Shown piece by piece: positions 53,501-62,252 of a stretch of DNA of 64,000 nucleotides (within the stretch, counting starts at the first letter, position 1; each line of letters starts with the position of its first letter). The stretch lies in assembly GCF_019797865.1 (NCBI RefSeq), contig NZ_CP081869.1, positions 4,478,501-4,542,500 of the forward strand, written 5' to 3'. Position numbers and translations under genes: made by a program. Under the pieces are notes generated by a model that was given only the letters and a program-made list of their open reading frames with translations, was not told the origin of the DNA and searched no databases. This stretch comes from Chenggangzhangella methanolivorans (GTDB lineage Bacteria > Pseudomonadota > Alphaproteobacteria > Rhizobiales > Methylopilaceae).

Positions 53501-54656
53501 CCAACCGCGCCGCGGGCCTGCAGCTGCGCGGCCTCTCGGCCTCGGTGGTGGCGAACGGGACCAACATCAACGTCGCGAGCCTGCGGGCCACGACGCGCAA
53601 CGGCGGCACGATCTCGGGCTCGGGCCGCGTCGCGGTCGACCCGGCGGCGGGCTTCCCGGGCGAGATCAACTTCCAGGCCAACAACGCCGAGGTGGTGGGC
53701 ACCGACATCGTCACCGCGATCACGGACGCCAACCTCAAGCTTGAGGGCCCGCTCGCGCGCCGGCCGGTGATCAACGGGACGATCCGCACCCGCTCGGTCG
53801 AGATCCAGATCCCGGACCGCATCCCGGCCCAGTACACGCCGCTGCCGGGCGTGCGCCACCGCAACGCGCCGGCCGCAGTCACCCGCCAGCTCGCGGCGCT
53901 CAACACCGGCGGAGGCAAGGGCGGCTCCAAGGACGACGCCTTCCTCGCGACGCTCGACATCGACGTTCAGGCCGAAAACCGCATCTTCATCCGCGGCATG
54001 GGCATGACGGCGGAGGCCGGCGGCCAGATCAAGATCACCGGCACCTCGGCGGCGCCCGTTCCGGTCGGCGCGTTCCAGCTGCGTCAGGGCCGCAGCTCCA
54101 TCACGGTCATCGGCAAGCGGCTGAACTTCACGCGCGGGCAGGTGGGCTTTGCGGGCGATCTCGACCCGACGCTCGATTTCCTCGCCGAGACGCCCGCCAA
54201 GGGCATCACCGCGCAGGTGCTGATCTCCGGAAACGCGTCCTCGCCCAAGATCGAGTTCACCTCAAATCCGGCGGTGCCGCAGGACGAGGTTCTGTCGCGC
54301 CTCCTTTTCGACAAGTCTTCGGGCGAATTGTCCCCGAGCCAGGCCATCACGCTCGCCCAGGCGGTCGCCCAGTATTCGGGCGTCGGCGGCGGCGGCGCGG
54401 GGCCGCTCGACAGTCTGCGCAAGGGTCTCGGGGTCGACAACCTCGATCTCGGCGGCGGCTCCGGCGGAGGGCTCTTCGGCCTCGGCATCGGAAAGTACAT
54501 TTCCGACAACATCTATCTCGGCGTGACGCAAGGCACGTCGCCGAGACCACCGGCGTGACGGTCGACATCGACATCACGAAGAACATCAAGGCCCAGGGGA
54601 TGGCCGGCGCCGCCGGCAACACCTCCGCGGGCGTCGCGATCGAATGGGACTACTGA
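47575..54656 (+). CDS. tamB: Translocation and assembly module inner-membrane protein TamB, very long form (frame broken several times)
   Basis: Periplasm-spanning beta-taco protein anchored by an N-terminal helix (LIVLAILLLIPVVVLAAALA) and ending in the DUF490 domain, whose C-terminal strand touches TamA. Frames: 47575 to about 48225; another from about 48440 to 50975; a third from about 50985 to 54535; then TTGVTVDIDITKNIKAQGMA to the stop at 54654-54656. Extra slips lie in 48230-48440. Joined length is about 2,360 residues, far above the 1,260 of E. coli. The excess is due to a tandem repeat of 102 residues listed separately. DUF490 marks near the end include FQLRQGRSSITVIGKRLNFT and GQVGFAGDLDPTLDFLAET. 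Confidence 0.92.
50390..53148 (+). repeat. Tandem 306-base (102-residue) repeat inside tamB, nine copies
   Basis: The strand motif G-T-Y-D-L (or variant) begins at 50390, 50702, 51007, 51310, 51616, 51922, 52228, 52534, 52840 and 53149. Five consecutive intervals are exactly 306 bases; the others are 303, 305, 309 and 312, and the 305 one contains a frame error. Each unit runs: GTYDLxVxxLTxAxAKGVPA, LQIxxxGxLxGxRVTTDTxI, TGGGGxxxxAKGSAPIGxGD, LDMAVAIxELPLALANAFxP, xLGLxGxLRGxAxVxGPVxA. Copies remain close at DNA level, which suggests recent expansion or gene conversion. Confidence 0.9.
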
Positions 54657-54708
54657 ACGTCCGCTCTCCCGGCCGAACCCCGGACAGGCGGACGCGGCGT
54701 GAAGCGAG

Positions 54709-55056
54709 ATGGATGACGACACCGACGGCGTGAAGCGCCGCACCAGCGAACGGATCGCCGAAGTGCGCGCCCGGTTCGCATCAGGGCTCGGCCAGCGGGC
54801 GGAGGCGCTGTCGGCGCTCGCCCGCGGCGCCGCGAGCGCCGACAGGTCCGTGGCCGACAAGGCCGCGGACGATCTGAGGCTCGGGCTCCACAATCTCGCA
54901 GGCGGCGCGCCGACGCTCGGCCTCGCCGATCTCGGCAAGGCCGCGGCGGCGCTCGAGAAGCGCCTGATCGCCGAACGCCTCGCCGACGGCGGCCTCGAGC
55001 TCTCGGTCGCCGAGCGGCTCGCCGGGGATATCGAAAGGTTGCCGGACCTCGCGTGA
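54709..55056 (+). CDS. Hpt (histidine phosphotransfer) domain protein
   Basis: 115 residues, all-helical. The Hpt signature LGLHNLAGGAPTLGLADLGK has the phosphorylatable His61 followed by the usual small residues, then AAAALEKRL. Hpt proteins relay phosphate between a kinase receiver and a response regulator. It faces a histidine kinase gene tail to tail, 33 bases apart. It could take phosphate from that kinase but no receiver domain is present in either. ATG 54709 is 52 bases after tamB. Confidence 0.75.
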   Translation: MDDDTDGVKRRTSERIAEVRARFASGLGQRAEALSALARGAASADRSVADKAADDLRLGLHNLAGGAPTLGLADLGKAAAALEKRLIAERLADGGLELSVAERLAGDIERLPDLA

Positions 55057-55089
55057 GGCGTCGCGCGGCCGCGGAGCTCCGGCCTGCGG

Positions 55090-56658
55090 TCAGCCTGCGC
55101 GGCGCAGGAGCGCGGCGGCCGGCGCCTCGGCGCGGTCGCGCGCCGGCTGGCCCTTGTCGGGCACGGGCGCAAGCGCGCTCATGACGCGCGAGGCCGGAAG
55201 GGTGACGATGACCTCGGTGCCTTCGCGCAGCCTCGACTTCAGCGAGAAGCCGCCGCCGTGAAGGTCGATCAGCCCCTTGACGATCGGCAGGCCGAGGCCC
55301 GCGCCCTGCTCGGCGGTCTTGATCGCGAGGCTGCCCTGGCCGAACGAGGCGAGCACGGTCGGGATCTCGTCCTCGGGGATTCCCGGTCCGGTGTCGGAGA
55401 CCGAGACGTACTGGCCGCCCGACGTCGTCCAGCCGAGCTTCAGGCGGATCTCGCCGCCCTGGGGCGTGAACTTGATGGCGTTCGACAAGAGGTTCAGCAC
55501 CACCTGACGCATGGCGCGCTCGTCGGCCCAGACGGGCGGCAGGTCGGGCTCGGCGATCTCGCGGATCTGGATGCCGCGCTTCTTGGCGCGCAGCTTCAGC
55601 AGGTGGTGGCAGTCCTCGACGATGTAGGCGAGCCGCACGCTCTCCTCATTGAGCTCGTAGCGCCCCGCCTCGATGCGCGAGAGATCGAGGATCTCGTTGA
55701 TGAGATTGAGCAGGTGCTGGCCCGACTGGTGGATGTCGTCGGCGTATTCCTTGTAGGTCGGGGTCGCGTGCGGCCCGAACACCTCGGTCTTCATCACCTC
55801 CGAGAAGCCGAGGATGGCGTTGAGCGGGGTTCTGAGCTCGTGGCTCATGGTGGCGAGGAACCGGGACTTGGCGAGGTTGGCCTCCTCGGCGCGCCGGCGG
55901 GCCTCGTCGGAGTTGGACTTGGCCTGCTCCAGCTCGCCGATCAGCGCGTCCTTCTCGGCGCGGAACTCGAGCGTCTCGAGCGCCGTGGCGTGAAGGCGCT
56001 GGGCGAGGAGCAGGAAATAGATCTCGGCGCCGGCGCTCAGCGCCGCGACCGCAGTGGCGGCCGCGCCGCCTTTCAGCACGTAGGTGCCGATCACGATCGC
56101 GGCGATCGGCAGCGTCGCCGCGCAGGCGGCGATCGGAACGGTGGAGGCGAGCATCGTCGCGACCGCGACGCCGACCAGCATCACGAACAGCGAGACGATC
56201 TCGGCCGCGTCGCCGGTGTCGCCGGCGCCCGCCAGAAGAATGACGATCGACGCCCAGGCGATGCCGTTCAGCGCCTCCGCGCCGGCGAAGCGCGTGATCC
56301 AGAGCTTGAGATGGGTGGCCTCGACCTCGCTCGCGACGAAGCGCCGCGCGAGCGCGGCCACCAGCACCTGTCCGGCGAGCGCGAAGACGAGCCAGGCGAG
56401 CGCGATCGGCGGCACGAGCCACGTCATCGACACGCCCGCGATCACCGCCGCGACGGTGAGCGCCACGGGCACGGCCGAAATGCGATTCTGGGCGTAGATT
56501 CGTGCGAGCTCGAAGCCGAATTCAGGCCGCGGTCCGGAGCTCGACGTCAGGGTTTCGCGCGCGGCCCGAACCTTCTGGCCCACAAGCCGCCTTCGCTCGG
56601 ACGTCTCGCTCGTCCGGCGGTCGGTCGTCCGCTCCGCCGGGAGTTCGAACATGTCCAC
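55090..56658 (-). CDS. Membrane sensor histidine kinase
   Basis: 522 residues. Cytoplasmic N-terminal 55 residues, then five or six membrane segments between about 58 and 220 (e.g. VPVALTVAAVIAGVSMTWLV), a coiled coil, the dimerisation box ATMSHELRTPLNAILGFSEV with phospho-His273, and an HATPase domain: N box LNLLSNAIKFTPQGG, G1 VSVSDTGPGIPEDE, G2 EQGAGLGLPIVKGLIDLHGG. No receiver and no PAS domain are seen. The kinase part resembles the PdhS/PleC/DivJ type of Hyphomicrobiales. No response regulator gene adjoins; an Hpt gene converges with it. Confidence 0.92.
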   Translation of the reverse strand: MDMFELPAERTTDRRTSETSERRRLVGQKVRAARETLTSSSGPRPEFGFELARIYAQNRISAVPVALTVAAVIAGVSMTWLVPPIALAWLVFALAGQVLVAALARRFVASEVEATHLKLWITRFAGAEALNGIAWASIVILLAGAGDTGDAAEIVSLFVMLVGVAVATMLASTVPIAACAATLPIAAIVIGTYVLKGGAAATAVAALSAGAEIYFLLLAQRLHATALETLEFRAEKDALIGELEQAKSNSDEARRRAEEANLAKSRFLATMSHELRTPLNAILGFSEVMKTEVFGPHATPTYKEYADDIHQSGQHLLNLINEILDLSRIEAGRYELNEESVRLAYIVEDCHHLLKLRAKKRGIQIREIAEPDLPPVWADERAMRQVVLNLLSNAIKFTPQGGEIRLKLGWTTSGGQYVSVSDTGPGIPEDEIPTVLASFGQGSLAIKTAEQGAGLGLPIVKGLIDLHGGGFSLKSRLREGTEVIVTLPASRVMSALAPVPDKGQPARDRAEAPAAALLRRAG

Positions 56659-56757
56659 GTGGCAAGGGCCTGTCTGTCGTTCCGCTCAGGCCCGAACCAT
56701 GGCGCCCAAACCTTTAAGACCCGCTGACCCGATGGATCGATTTTGCAGGTATCGATC

Positions 56758-57411
56758 GTGAGTCGTTCGATTTCCTCCGGGTCGCCGGCGGCGTTCGACG
56801 CCCTGCTTGCGCGGGTCCGGGCGTGCCGGATCTGTCGCGACGCGCCGCTCGGCCGGCCGCTTCCGCACGAGCCGAGGCCGGTGCTGCGCGGGCGCCCTTC
56901 GGCCCGGATCGCGATCTGCGGGCAGGCGCCGGGCACGCGCGTCCACGCGAGCGGCGTGCCGTTCACCGATCCTTCGGGCGTCAGGCTCCGGTCCTGGCTC
57001 GGCGTCGACGAGGCGGAGTTCTACGACGAGGACCGCGTCGCGATCGTGCCGATGGGCTTCTGCTTCCCGGGCCTCAGCGAGGCCGGCGCGGACCTGCCGC
57101 CGCGTCGCGAATGCGCCCCGGCCTGGCGAAGCGAGGTGTTCGCGCATCTCGAAAATCTCGAGCTCGTCGTCGCGGTCGGGCGGCCGGCGCAGGTCTGGCA
57201 TCTCGGGCGCCGCGAGGCGGGCGCGAGCCTGACCGAGGCGGTGGCGGACTGGCGGCGGATCGTCGCCCTCCCGGGGCGGACCGCGGTGTTTCCGCTGCCC
57301 CATCCGTCGTGGCGCAACAACGCCTGGCTGAAGCGCAATCCGTGGTTCGAGGCCGAGGCGATCCCGCGGCTCAAGGCGATGACGCGCGCGATCCTCGACC
57401 GGCCGGCGTGA
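56758..57411 (+). CDS. Uracil-DNA-glycosylase-like protein
   Basis: 217 residues. Two N-terminal cysteines (RVRACRICRDAPLGRPLPHE) are part of the family pattern; GQAPGTRVHASGVPFTDPSG replaces the catalytic GEAPG/GQDPY motif, and PLPHPSWRNNAWLKRNPWFE is the HPSP-like second motif with His. This is the uracil-DNA glycosylase superfamily group usually labelled UdgX or family 4/5-like without clear activity; iron-sulfur ligands seem incomplete. GTG 56758 is chosen; the frame is open to TTG 56743. Divergent from the kinase gene. Confidence 0.8.
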   Translation: MSRSISSGSPAAFDALLARVRACRICRDAPLGRPLPHEPRPVLRGRPSARIAICGQAPGTRVHASGVPFTDPSGVRLRSWLGVDEAEFYDEDRVAIVPMGFCFPGLSEAGADLPPRRECAPAWRSEVFAHLENLELVVAVGRPAQVWHLGRREAGASLTEAVADWRRIVALPGRTAVFPLPHPSWRNNAWLKRNPWFEAEAIPRLKAMTRAILDRPA

Positions 57412-57500
57412 GCCGATCCGGGAAGCGCCGCGCAGGGTTTTCCCCCGGGATGCGTGAGAGGCGGCGAAAGGGGCGACGCGCCCCCACAGGAGCGGTTCAC

Positions 57501-58019
57501 ATGATCCGACATTTCGCAGCGGCGAGCGCCGTGGCGATTTTTCTGGCCTCCGGCCTCGCGGCGATCGCGCCTGCGGCGGCGCAGGACGCCGGCGCCTCGC
57601 GCGAGCAGCGCGCCGAGCGCATGGTCAAGCGCTTCGAGAAGCTCGACCGCAACAATGACGGCGCGGTCGACCGGCGCGAGGTCGAGCGGCGGCTCGAGCG
57701 CGGCTTCGAGCGCGCCGACCGCAACAATGACGGCGTCGTCGACCTCGACGAGGTCAAGGCGCTCACCGAGAAGCGCGGAAACAAGGGCGGCGGGCGCCAG
57801 CGCGGCGGCGGCGACCGGATCGAGAAGCGGTTCCAGAAGGCCGACGCCGACCGCGACGGGCGCGTGACGCGAGAGGAGTATCTCGCGAAGACGCCCATCT
57901 GGTTCCGCCGCGCCGACGCCAATCGCGACGAGCGCGTGACACGGGCCGAGTTCGACGACTACATGGCGAATCGAAAGATGAAGGGCGGCAAGCGGAAACG
58001 GAACCGGGACGAGATGTGA
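57501..58019 (+). CDS. Exported EF-hand calcium-binding protein
   Basis: 172 residues with a signal peptide (IFLASGLAAIAPAAAQ). Four EF-hand loops: D49-E60 (DRNNDGAVDRRE), D73-E84 (DRNNDGVVDLDE), D115-E126 (DADRDGRVTREE) and D139-E150 (DANRDERVTRAE); the fourth has Glu in place of the usual Gly at loop position six, so it may bind poorly. Very basic end (KMKGGKRKRNRDEM). AGGAG lies ahead of ATG 57501. Its stop overlaps a possible GTG start of the sigma factor gene, suggesting one operon. Confidence 0.9.
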   Translation: MIRHFAAASAVAIFLASGLAAIAPAAAQDAGASREQRAERMVKRFEKLDRNNDGAVDRREVERRLERGFERADRNNDGVVDLDEVKALTEKRGNKGGGRQRGGGDRIEKRFQKADADRDGRVTREEYLAKTPIWFRRADANRDERVTRAEFDDYMANRKMKGGKRKRNRDEM

Positions 58020-58051
58020 CCGACGAGGTGGGGGGGCGGAGGTGCCGGCTG

Positions 58052-58685
58052 ATGACGGCTTCAAGCGCGACCGTGCTCGTGTTCGACGGACGGCGCGTGG
58101 CCTCGGGTGAGGCCGCGCGGCCCGAGCGGGCCGAGGCGAGCGAGGACGACGAGCTGATGGCGCGGGTCGCGGCCGGCGATCAGCGCGCGTTCTCGCGTCT
58201 CGTCGCGCGGCACGCCCCGCGCGCGCAGGCGCTCGCCCACCGGTTCACCGGCTCGTCCGCCGAGGCCGAGGACGTGGTGCAGGAGGCGTTCTGGCGGGTG
58301 TGGCGCTCGGCTGCGCGCTGGCAGCCCGGCGGCGCGCTGTTCTCGACCTGGCTTCACCGGATTGTGGTCAATCTCTGCGTCGACCGCGCCCGCAGGCAAC
58401 GCATAAGAAAACTGGCTGCCCTTCGCCGACGCCTTCGACCCGCCCTCCGACGAGCCGGGCCCGGAGCGCTCGCTTGCCGACCGCGACGCGGTGGAGAAGG
58501 TGCGGGCCGACATTTTGACGCTTCCCGAACGGCAGCGCGCGGCGTTGCTGCTCTCGGCCGACGGGGAGCGTTCGAACGCCGAGATCGCGACCGTCCTCGA
58601 GACGAGCGAGAAGGCGGTGGAATCGATGCTGGTGCGGGCGCGCCGGACGCTCCGCGCCCGGCTCGCGACGCGTGAGGAGATGTGA
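58052..58685 (+). CDS. ECF RNA polymerase sigma factor (frame broken once)
   Basis: Region 2: ELMARVAAGDQRAFSRLVAR and AEAEDVVQEAFWRVWRSAAR, with FSTWLHRIVVNLCVDRARRQ. Around 58405, in a run of A, the frame slips; the proper frame reads WLPFADAFDPPSDEPGPERS then VRADILTLPERQRAALLLSA and a region 4 helix-turn-helix EIATVLETSEKAVESMLVRA. ATG 58052 has GGCGGAGG nine bases ahead; an in-frame GTG at 58016 overlaps the EF-hand stop. About 211 residues. Followed after 3 bases by a probable anti-sigma gene. Confidence 0.9.
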
Positions 58686-58688
58686 GAC

Positions 58689-59117
58689 GTGACTGACGAG
58701 AGGCGGATGGATCTCTTCGCCGAGCGGCTCGACGCGCTGGGTCCGGATTTTTCCCGCTGGCCGGCCGCGGAAGGCGCGGCCGCGCGCGCGCTCACGCTGC
58801 GTTCCGAGGAGGCCCGCAGGCTGCATGACGAGGCGCGCCGGATGCATGCGCTGGTGGGGGAGGCGGCCGCCGCCGACATGCCGAACGGCCTCGCGTTCCG
58901 CATCGTGGCGGAGGTCGCGTCGCGCCGCAGCGACAAGCTCGGCTGGCTGTTCGCCTCGCCGCGCCGCTTCGGCTTCGCCGGCCTCGGCTTCTGCGTCGCG
59001 GCGCTCGCCATCGGCGTCGCGCTCGGGTCGATCGGGCAGCCCGCCCAGGCCGACGACGGCGGCGACTTCGACTTCGGCTCGGCCTTCTCGCTGACGCTGA
59101 CGGACGGCGACCTGTGA
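58689..59117 (+). CDS. Probable anti-sigma factor, single membrane helix
   Basis: 142 residues. Cytoplasmic N-terminal part, opening with RRMDLFAERLDALGPDFSRW, one membrane segment (FGFAGLGFCVAALAIGVALG) and a short acidic outer tail (DDGGDFDFGSAFSLTLTDGD). No zinc-binding HxxxCxxC motif. The call as anti-sigma rests on the layout directly after an ECF sigma gene, three bases apart, and before a periplasmic sensor. GTG 58689. Confidence 0.65.
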   Translation: MTDERRMDLFAERLDALGPDFSRWPAAEGAAARALTLRSEEARRLHDEARRMHALVGEAAAADMPNGLAFRIVAEVASRRSDKLGWLFASPRRFGFAGLGFCVAALAIGVALGSIGQPAQADDGGDFDFGSAFSLTLTDGDL

Positions 59118-59569
59118 GCATGCGCAGGCGGCCGCATGGCCTCGTCTATGCGCTTCTTGCGGTCTCGCTCGCCGTCAACCTGATCGGGGCGGGCTATTTC
59201 CTCGGCGCGGGCTTCGCCGACTACCGCAGCGCCCGGCACGGCAAGCCGCCCCGCACGGTGGAAAGCACGATCGACTACGTGGCCGGCCGCTACCCTGCGC
59301 CGGTCGCCGCGAAGGTGCGGGCCAAGCTCGAGGCCAAGCGCCCCGAGCTTTCGACCGCGTTCGACGAGATGCGGCTCGCCCGGCGTGAGACCCGCAAGGC
59401 GATCAAGCAGCAGCCGCTCGACAAGGCCCGCATCGAGGCCGCGTTCGCCGCCTCCCGCGACAAGGCGGTGGCTTTCCAGCAGTTGATCCAGAGCGCCATC
59501 ATCGAGGCGCTGCCGGACTTGCCCGAATCCGAACGCAACGCGATCGAGAAGGACGACGATCCGGACTGA
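59114..59569 (+). CDS. Periplasmic heavy-metal-sensor (CpxP/Spy-like) protein with membrane anchor
   Basis: 151 residues. N-terminal membrane helix (LVYALLAVSLAVNLIGAGYF), then a helical periplasmic domain: VRAKLEAKRPELSTAFDEMR and LARRETRKAIKQQPLDKARI, AAFAASRDKAVAFQQLIQSA, ending in acidic EKDDDPD. This is the Pfam Metal_resist pattern, related to CpxP, Spy and ZraP. GTG 59114 overlaps the anti-sigma stop by four bases, so the proteins are likely made together and may pass an envelope signal to the sigma factor. Confidence 0.8.
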   Translation: MSMRRRPHGLVYALLAVSLAVNLIGAGYFLGAGFADYRSARHGKPPRTVESTIDYVAGRYPAPVAAKVRAKLEAKRPELSTAFDEMRLARRETRKAIKQQPLDKARIEAAFAASRDKAVAFQQLIQSAIIEALPDLPESERNAIEKDDDPD

Positions 59570-59614
59570 CGACGCTTTTGAAGCCGTCGTCGCCTGATGT
59601 GATGGAGAGGTCGC

Positions 59615-59848
59615 ATGGACCTGCGCGAGCGCCTCGAACGGCTCGTCGAGATCGACCGGCCGAAGCTCTACGTGATGGGGGCCGGGATCGGCATCCTGCT
59701 GTCGATCATCGGCGTGTGGCTGACCCCGGTCGCGGCCGACATCGGAAGGCGCCACATGGACTGGCTCTACGGCGTCGGCGAGGCGACGCTCGTCGCGGGC
59801 TGCGCGCTGACGCTGCTCTGCGTCGTGATGATCGTGGCGGAGTCCTGA
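59615..59848 (+). CDS. Small two-helix membrane protein of unknown function
   Basis: 77 residues with hydrophobic stretches LYVMGAGIGILLSIIGVWLT and GEATLVAGCALTLLCVVMIV. GGAGAGG stands before ATG 59615. It is the last gene of the EF-hand/sigma group, 45 bases after the sensor gene, and may belong to the operon. No family recognised. Convergent with the permease gene, 4 bases apart. Confidence 0.6.
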   Translation: MDLRERLERLVEIDRPKLYVMGAGIGILLSIIGVWLTPVAADIGRRHMDWLYGVGEATLVAGCALTLLCVVMIVAES

Positions 59849-59852
59849 GGCC

Positions 59853-60582
59853 TCACGCGGCCGCGCGCCGCGTCAGGCGCCGCTCCATCGCGTTCCAGAC
59901 GCGCCGGACGATCTCCACGACGATCAGATAGAGCGTCGCGGCCCAGACATAGACCTCGAAGTCGAGCGAGGCCGAGAAGGGCGCGCTTGGCGGCGCTCAT
60001 GAGGTCGACCACCGTGATGACGCTCGCGATCGAGCTCGCCTTGATCATCAGCACGAGCTCGTTGCCGAGCGGCCGCAGCGCGAGGACGAGCGCCTGCGGA
60101 CCGAGCACGAGCCGGTAGGTCTGGAGGCGCGTGAGGCCGAGCGCCTGCGCCGCCTCGACCTGACCGGCCGGAACCGATTTCAGCGCGCCGCGGATGATCT
60201 CGGCCTGATAGGCGGCGGTGTTGAGCGTGAGCGTCACCGCCGCGCACCAGAACGCCTCGCGGAAGATCCACCAGATCCCGACATCGGTCAGCGCGTGTCG
60301 GAACTGGCCCGTGCCGTAATAGATGAGGAACAGCTGGCAGAGCACGGGCGTGCCGCGGAAAAAGCCGGTGAAGGCGGCGACGGCCGCACGCGCCGGCGCC
60401 GGGCCGTCGAGGCGCGCGATCGCGAGCGGCCAGGCCAGCATGAAGCCGATCGGCACGGCGATCGCCACAAGTGACAGCGTGACGCCGAGCCCCTGCAGGA
60501 GGTTCGGCCCGTAGCGGCCGAGCAGGTCGGCGTCGAGGCCGATCCAGGAGGCTGCGGCGAGAGCCGTCTCCATCGCGCTCAC
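59853..60582 (-). CDS. Amino acid ABC transporter permease, second subunit (frame broken once)
   Basis: HisM/GlnP-like inner-membrane subunit. The conserved loop reads QVEAAQALGLTRLQTYRLVL-GPQ, preceded by AAYQAEIIRGALKSVPAG. N-terminal membrane segments such as LGVTLSLVAIAVPIGFMLAW and FFRGTPVLCQLFLIYYGTGQ. Near 59985 the frame slips; the correct continuation is SLDFEVYVWAATLYLIVVEI-VRRVWN with stop at 59853. About 243 residues. GTG 60582 overlaps the stop of the first permease. Confidence 0.88.
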
Positions 60583-61325
60583 CGGCCCGCCGTCGCGAGG
60601 CCGCGCGACGTCCTCGCCTCGATCCGGGCGACGACGAGCGCGGACAGACCTGCGAGCGCGAGGTAGATCAGGCAGGCGGTCAGGTAGAACAGGAACGGCT
60701 GCTTGGTGGAGAGCGAGGCGAGATAGCTCTGCCGCATCAGGTCCGGCAGCGCGATCACCGACACGAGCGAGGTGTCCTTCAGCAGCGTCAGCCAGTTCGC
60801 GCTGAGGCCGGGCAGCGCGAGCCGCCAGACCTGCGGCAGGATCACGAGCCGGAAGCCCTGCGCGCGGCTGAAGCCGAGGGCCTCCGCGGCCTCCCGCTGT
60901 CCGTCCGGCACGCCGCGGATCGCGCCGGAGAACGTCTCGCTCGCATAGGCCCCGAAGACGAGCGCGAGCGCCGTCGTCCCGGCCCAGAAGGCGCTGACGG
61001 CCGGCGTCTGGCCCGACGGCTCGAGGCCGAGGAGGCTTTCGGCGAGGCCAAGCGCGGCTCCGGCGAGCCGCGGCGCGCCGTAATAGACGAGAAACAGCGT
61101 CAGCAGTTCGGGAAGCCCGCGGAACACGGTGGTGTAGGCCTCGCCGAGCGCGCGCGGGGCCGCGCCGCGGGCGTTCTTCAGGGCCGCGACGCCGAGGCCG
61201 ATCGCGAGCCCGATCACGAGCGAGGTCAGCGCGAGCCCGACCGTGACGCCGACGCCCGCGAGCAGCTCGTCGCCCCAGCCGCCCGGTCCGAAGGAAAGCG
61301 CGGCCAGGGGAGAGGGCGGCGTCAC
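60579..61325 (-). CDS. Amino acid ABC transporter permease, first subunit
   Basis: HisQ-like permease, 248 residues, intact. GVTVGLALTSLVIGLAIGLG, TTVFRGLPELLTLFLVYYGA and the ATPase-contact loop GQREAAEALGFSRAQGFRLV-ILPQ. GTG 61325 lies 12 bases after the substrate-binding protein gene. Forms a heteromeric channel with the next gene. The needed ATPase subunit (HisP/GlnQ type) is not encoded on either side. Confidence 0.92.
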   Translation of the reverse strand: MTPPSPLAALSFGPGGWGDELLAGVGVTVGLALTSLVIGLAIGLGVAALKNARGAAPRALGEAYTTVFRGLPELLTLFLVYYGAPRLAGAALGLAESLLGLEPSGQTPAVSAFWAGTTALALVFGAYASETFSGAIRGVPDGQREAAEALGFSRAQGFRLVILPQVWRLALPGLSANWLTLLKDTSLVSVIALPDLMRQSYLASLSTKQPFLFYLTACLIYLALAGLSALVVARIEARTSRGLATAGR

Positions 61326-61336
61326 GCGGGCCGGGC

Positions 61337-62152
61337 TCAATAGAGGCTGAAGGGGAAGTAGCGGGCGTTGATGCGGGCGTAGTCGCCATTGGCGCGCAGC
61401 TTCGCCACCCCGTCGTCGATCAGGCCCTTGAGCGCGACGTCGCCCTTGCGGATCGCGGCCCCCACGCCGTCGCCGAAATATTCCGGATCCGAAATGTCGC
61501 CGCCGGTCGCGCGGCAACATTTGCCCTCGTCGGTCGTCTCGAGCCAGGGCAGCAGCACGAGCTTGTCGCAGAGCATGGCGTCGAGGCGCCCGGAGACGAG
61601 ATCGAGATTGGCCTCGTCCTGCGCCGAATAGAGCTTCACCTCGGCGCCCGCCGGCCCATAGACCGCCTCGAGATAACGGGCGCTCACCGTCGCGGCCTGC
61701 GCGCCCACGACCTTGCCCGCCATGGCGTTCGGCGAGACGTCCATCCCGGCGTTGAGGCTGTCGACCGCGAACATCGCGGGCGAGGAATAGTATTTCTGCG
61801 AAAACGCCACGACCTTGAGCCGCTCCTGCGTGATCGACATCGAGGCGAAGACCGCGTCGAACTTCGAGGCGAGCAGGCCCGGGATCAGGCCTTCCCAGTC
61901 CTGCGCGACGAAGCTGCAGTCGAGGTTCTGGACTGCGCAGATCGCCTTGGCGAGATCGATCTCGAAACCCTGGAGCGAGCCGTCGGAGGCGATGAAGTTG
62001 AACGGCGGATAGGCGCCCTCGGTCGCGATCCGCACCTTCTTCCACTCACTCGCCTCGGCTTGTCCGACGAGCGCGAAGACGATCACGAGCGCCGCGGAAA
62101 CGAGCCGGCGGCGCGCATGTCGCTTCGGGAGAAGCCCGCCGGTTGCGGCCAT
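61337..62152 (-). CDS. Polar amino acid ABC transporter substrate-binding protein
   Basis: 271 residues, signal peptide (LVSAALVIVFALVGQAEA) then a type 3 solute-binding fold: VRIATEGAYPPFNFIASDGS, LQGFEIDLAKAICAV, FDAVFASMSITQERLKVVAF. The usual arginine of amino-acid binders after the second lobe hinge is not obvious, so the ligand is unclear; closest to lysine/arginine/ornithine binders. Two adjacent cysteines (KCCRATGGD, bases 61512-61517) are shared with the paralogue next to it. Made with the permeases. Confidence 0.9.
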   Translation of the reverse strand: MAATGGLLPKRHARRRLVSAALVIVFALVGQAEASEWKKVRIATEGAYPPFNFIASDGSLQGFEIDLAKAICAVQNLDCSFVAQDWEGLIPGLLASKFDAVFASMSITQERLKVVAFSQKYYSSPAMFAVDSLNAGMDVSPNAMAGKVVGAQAATVSARYLEAVYGPAGAEVKLYSAQDEANLDLVSGRLDAMLCDKLVLLPWLETTDEGKCCRATGGDISDPEYFGDGVGAAIRKGDVALKGLIDDGVAKLRANGDYARINARYFPFSLY

Positions 62153-62252
62153 CACGCTCGCCCCATCGCCCGCCGCGCCGCTCGCGGCGTGGGAGGATGA
62201 TTTCACCGCGCGGCCCGGACGGCAACGCGACGTTCCGCCTCCGCAAGCGACC

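Noticed and set aside
57501..58019. Lanmodulin (lanthanide-binding EF-hand protein)
   Set aside because: The four loops lack Pro at position 2 and the short 12-13 residue spacing between adjacent hands that mark lanmodulin; an ordinary calcium-type EF-hand protein is the safer reading.
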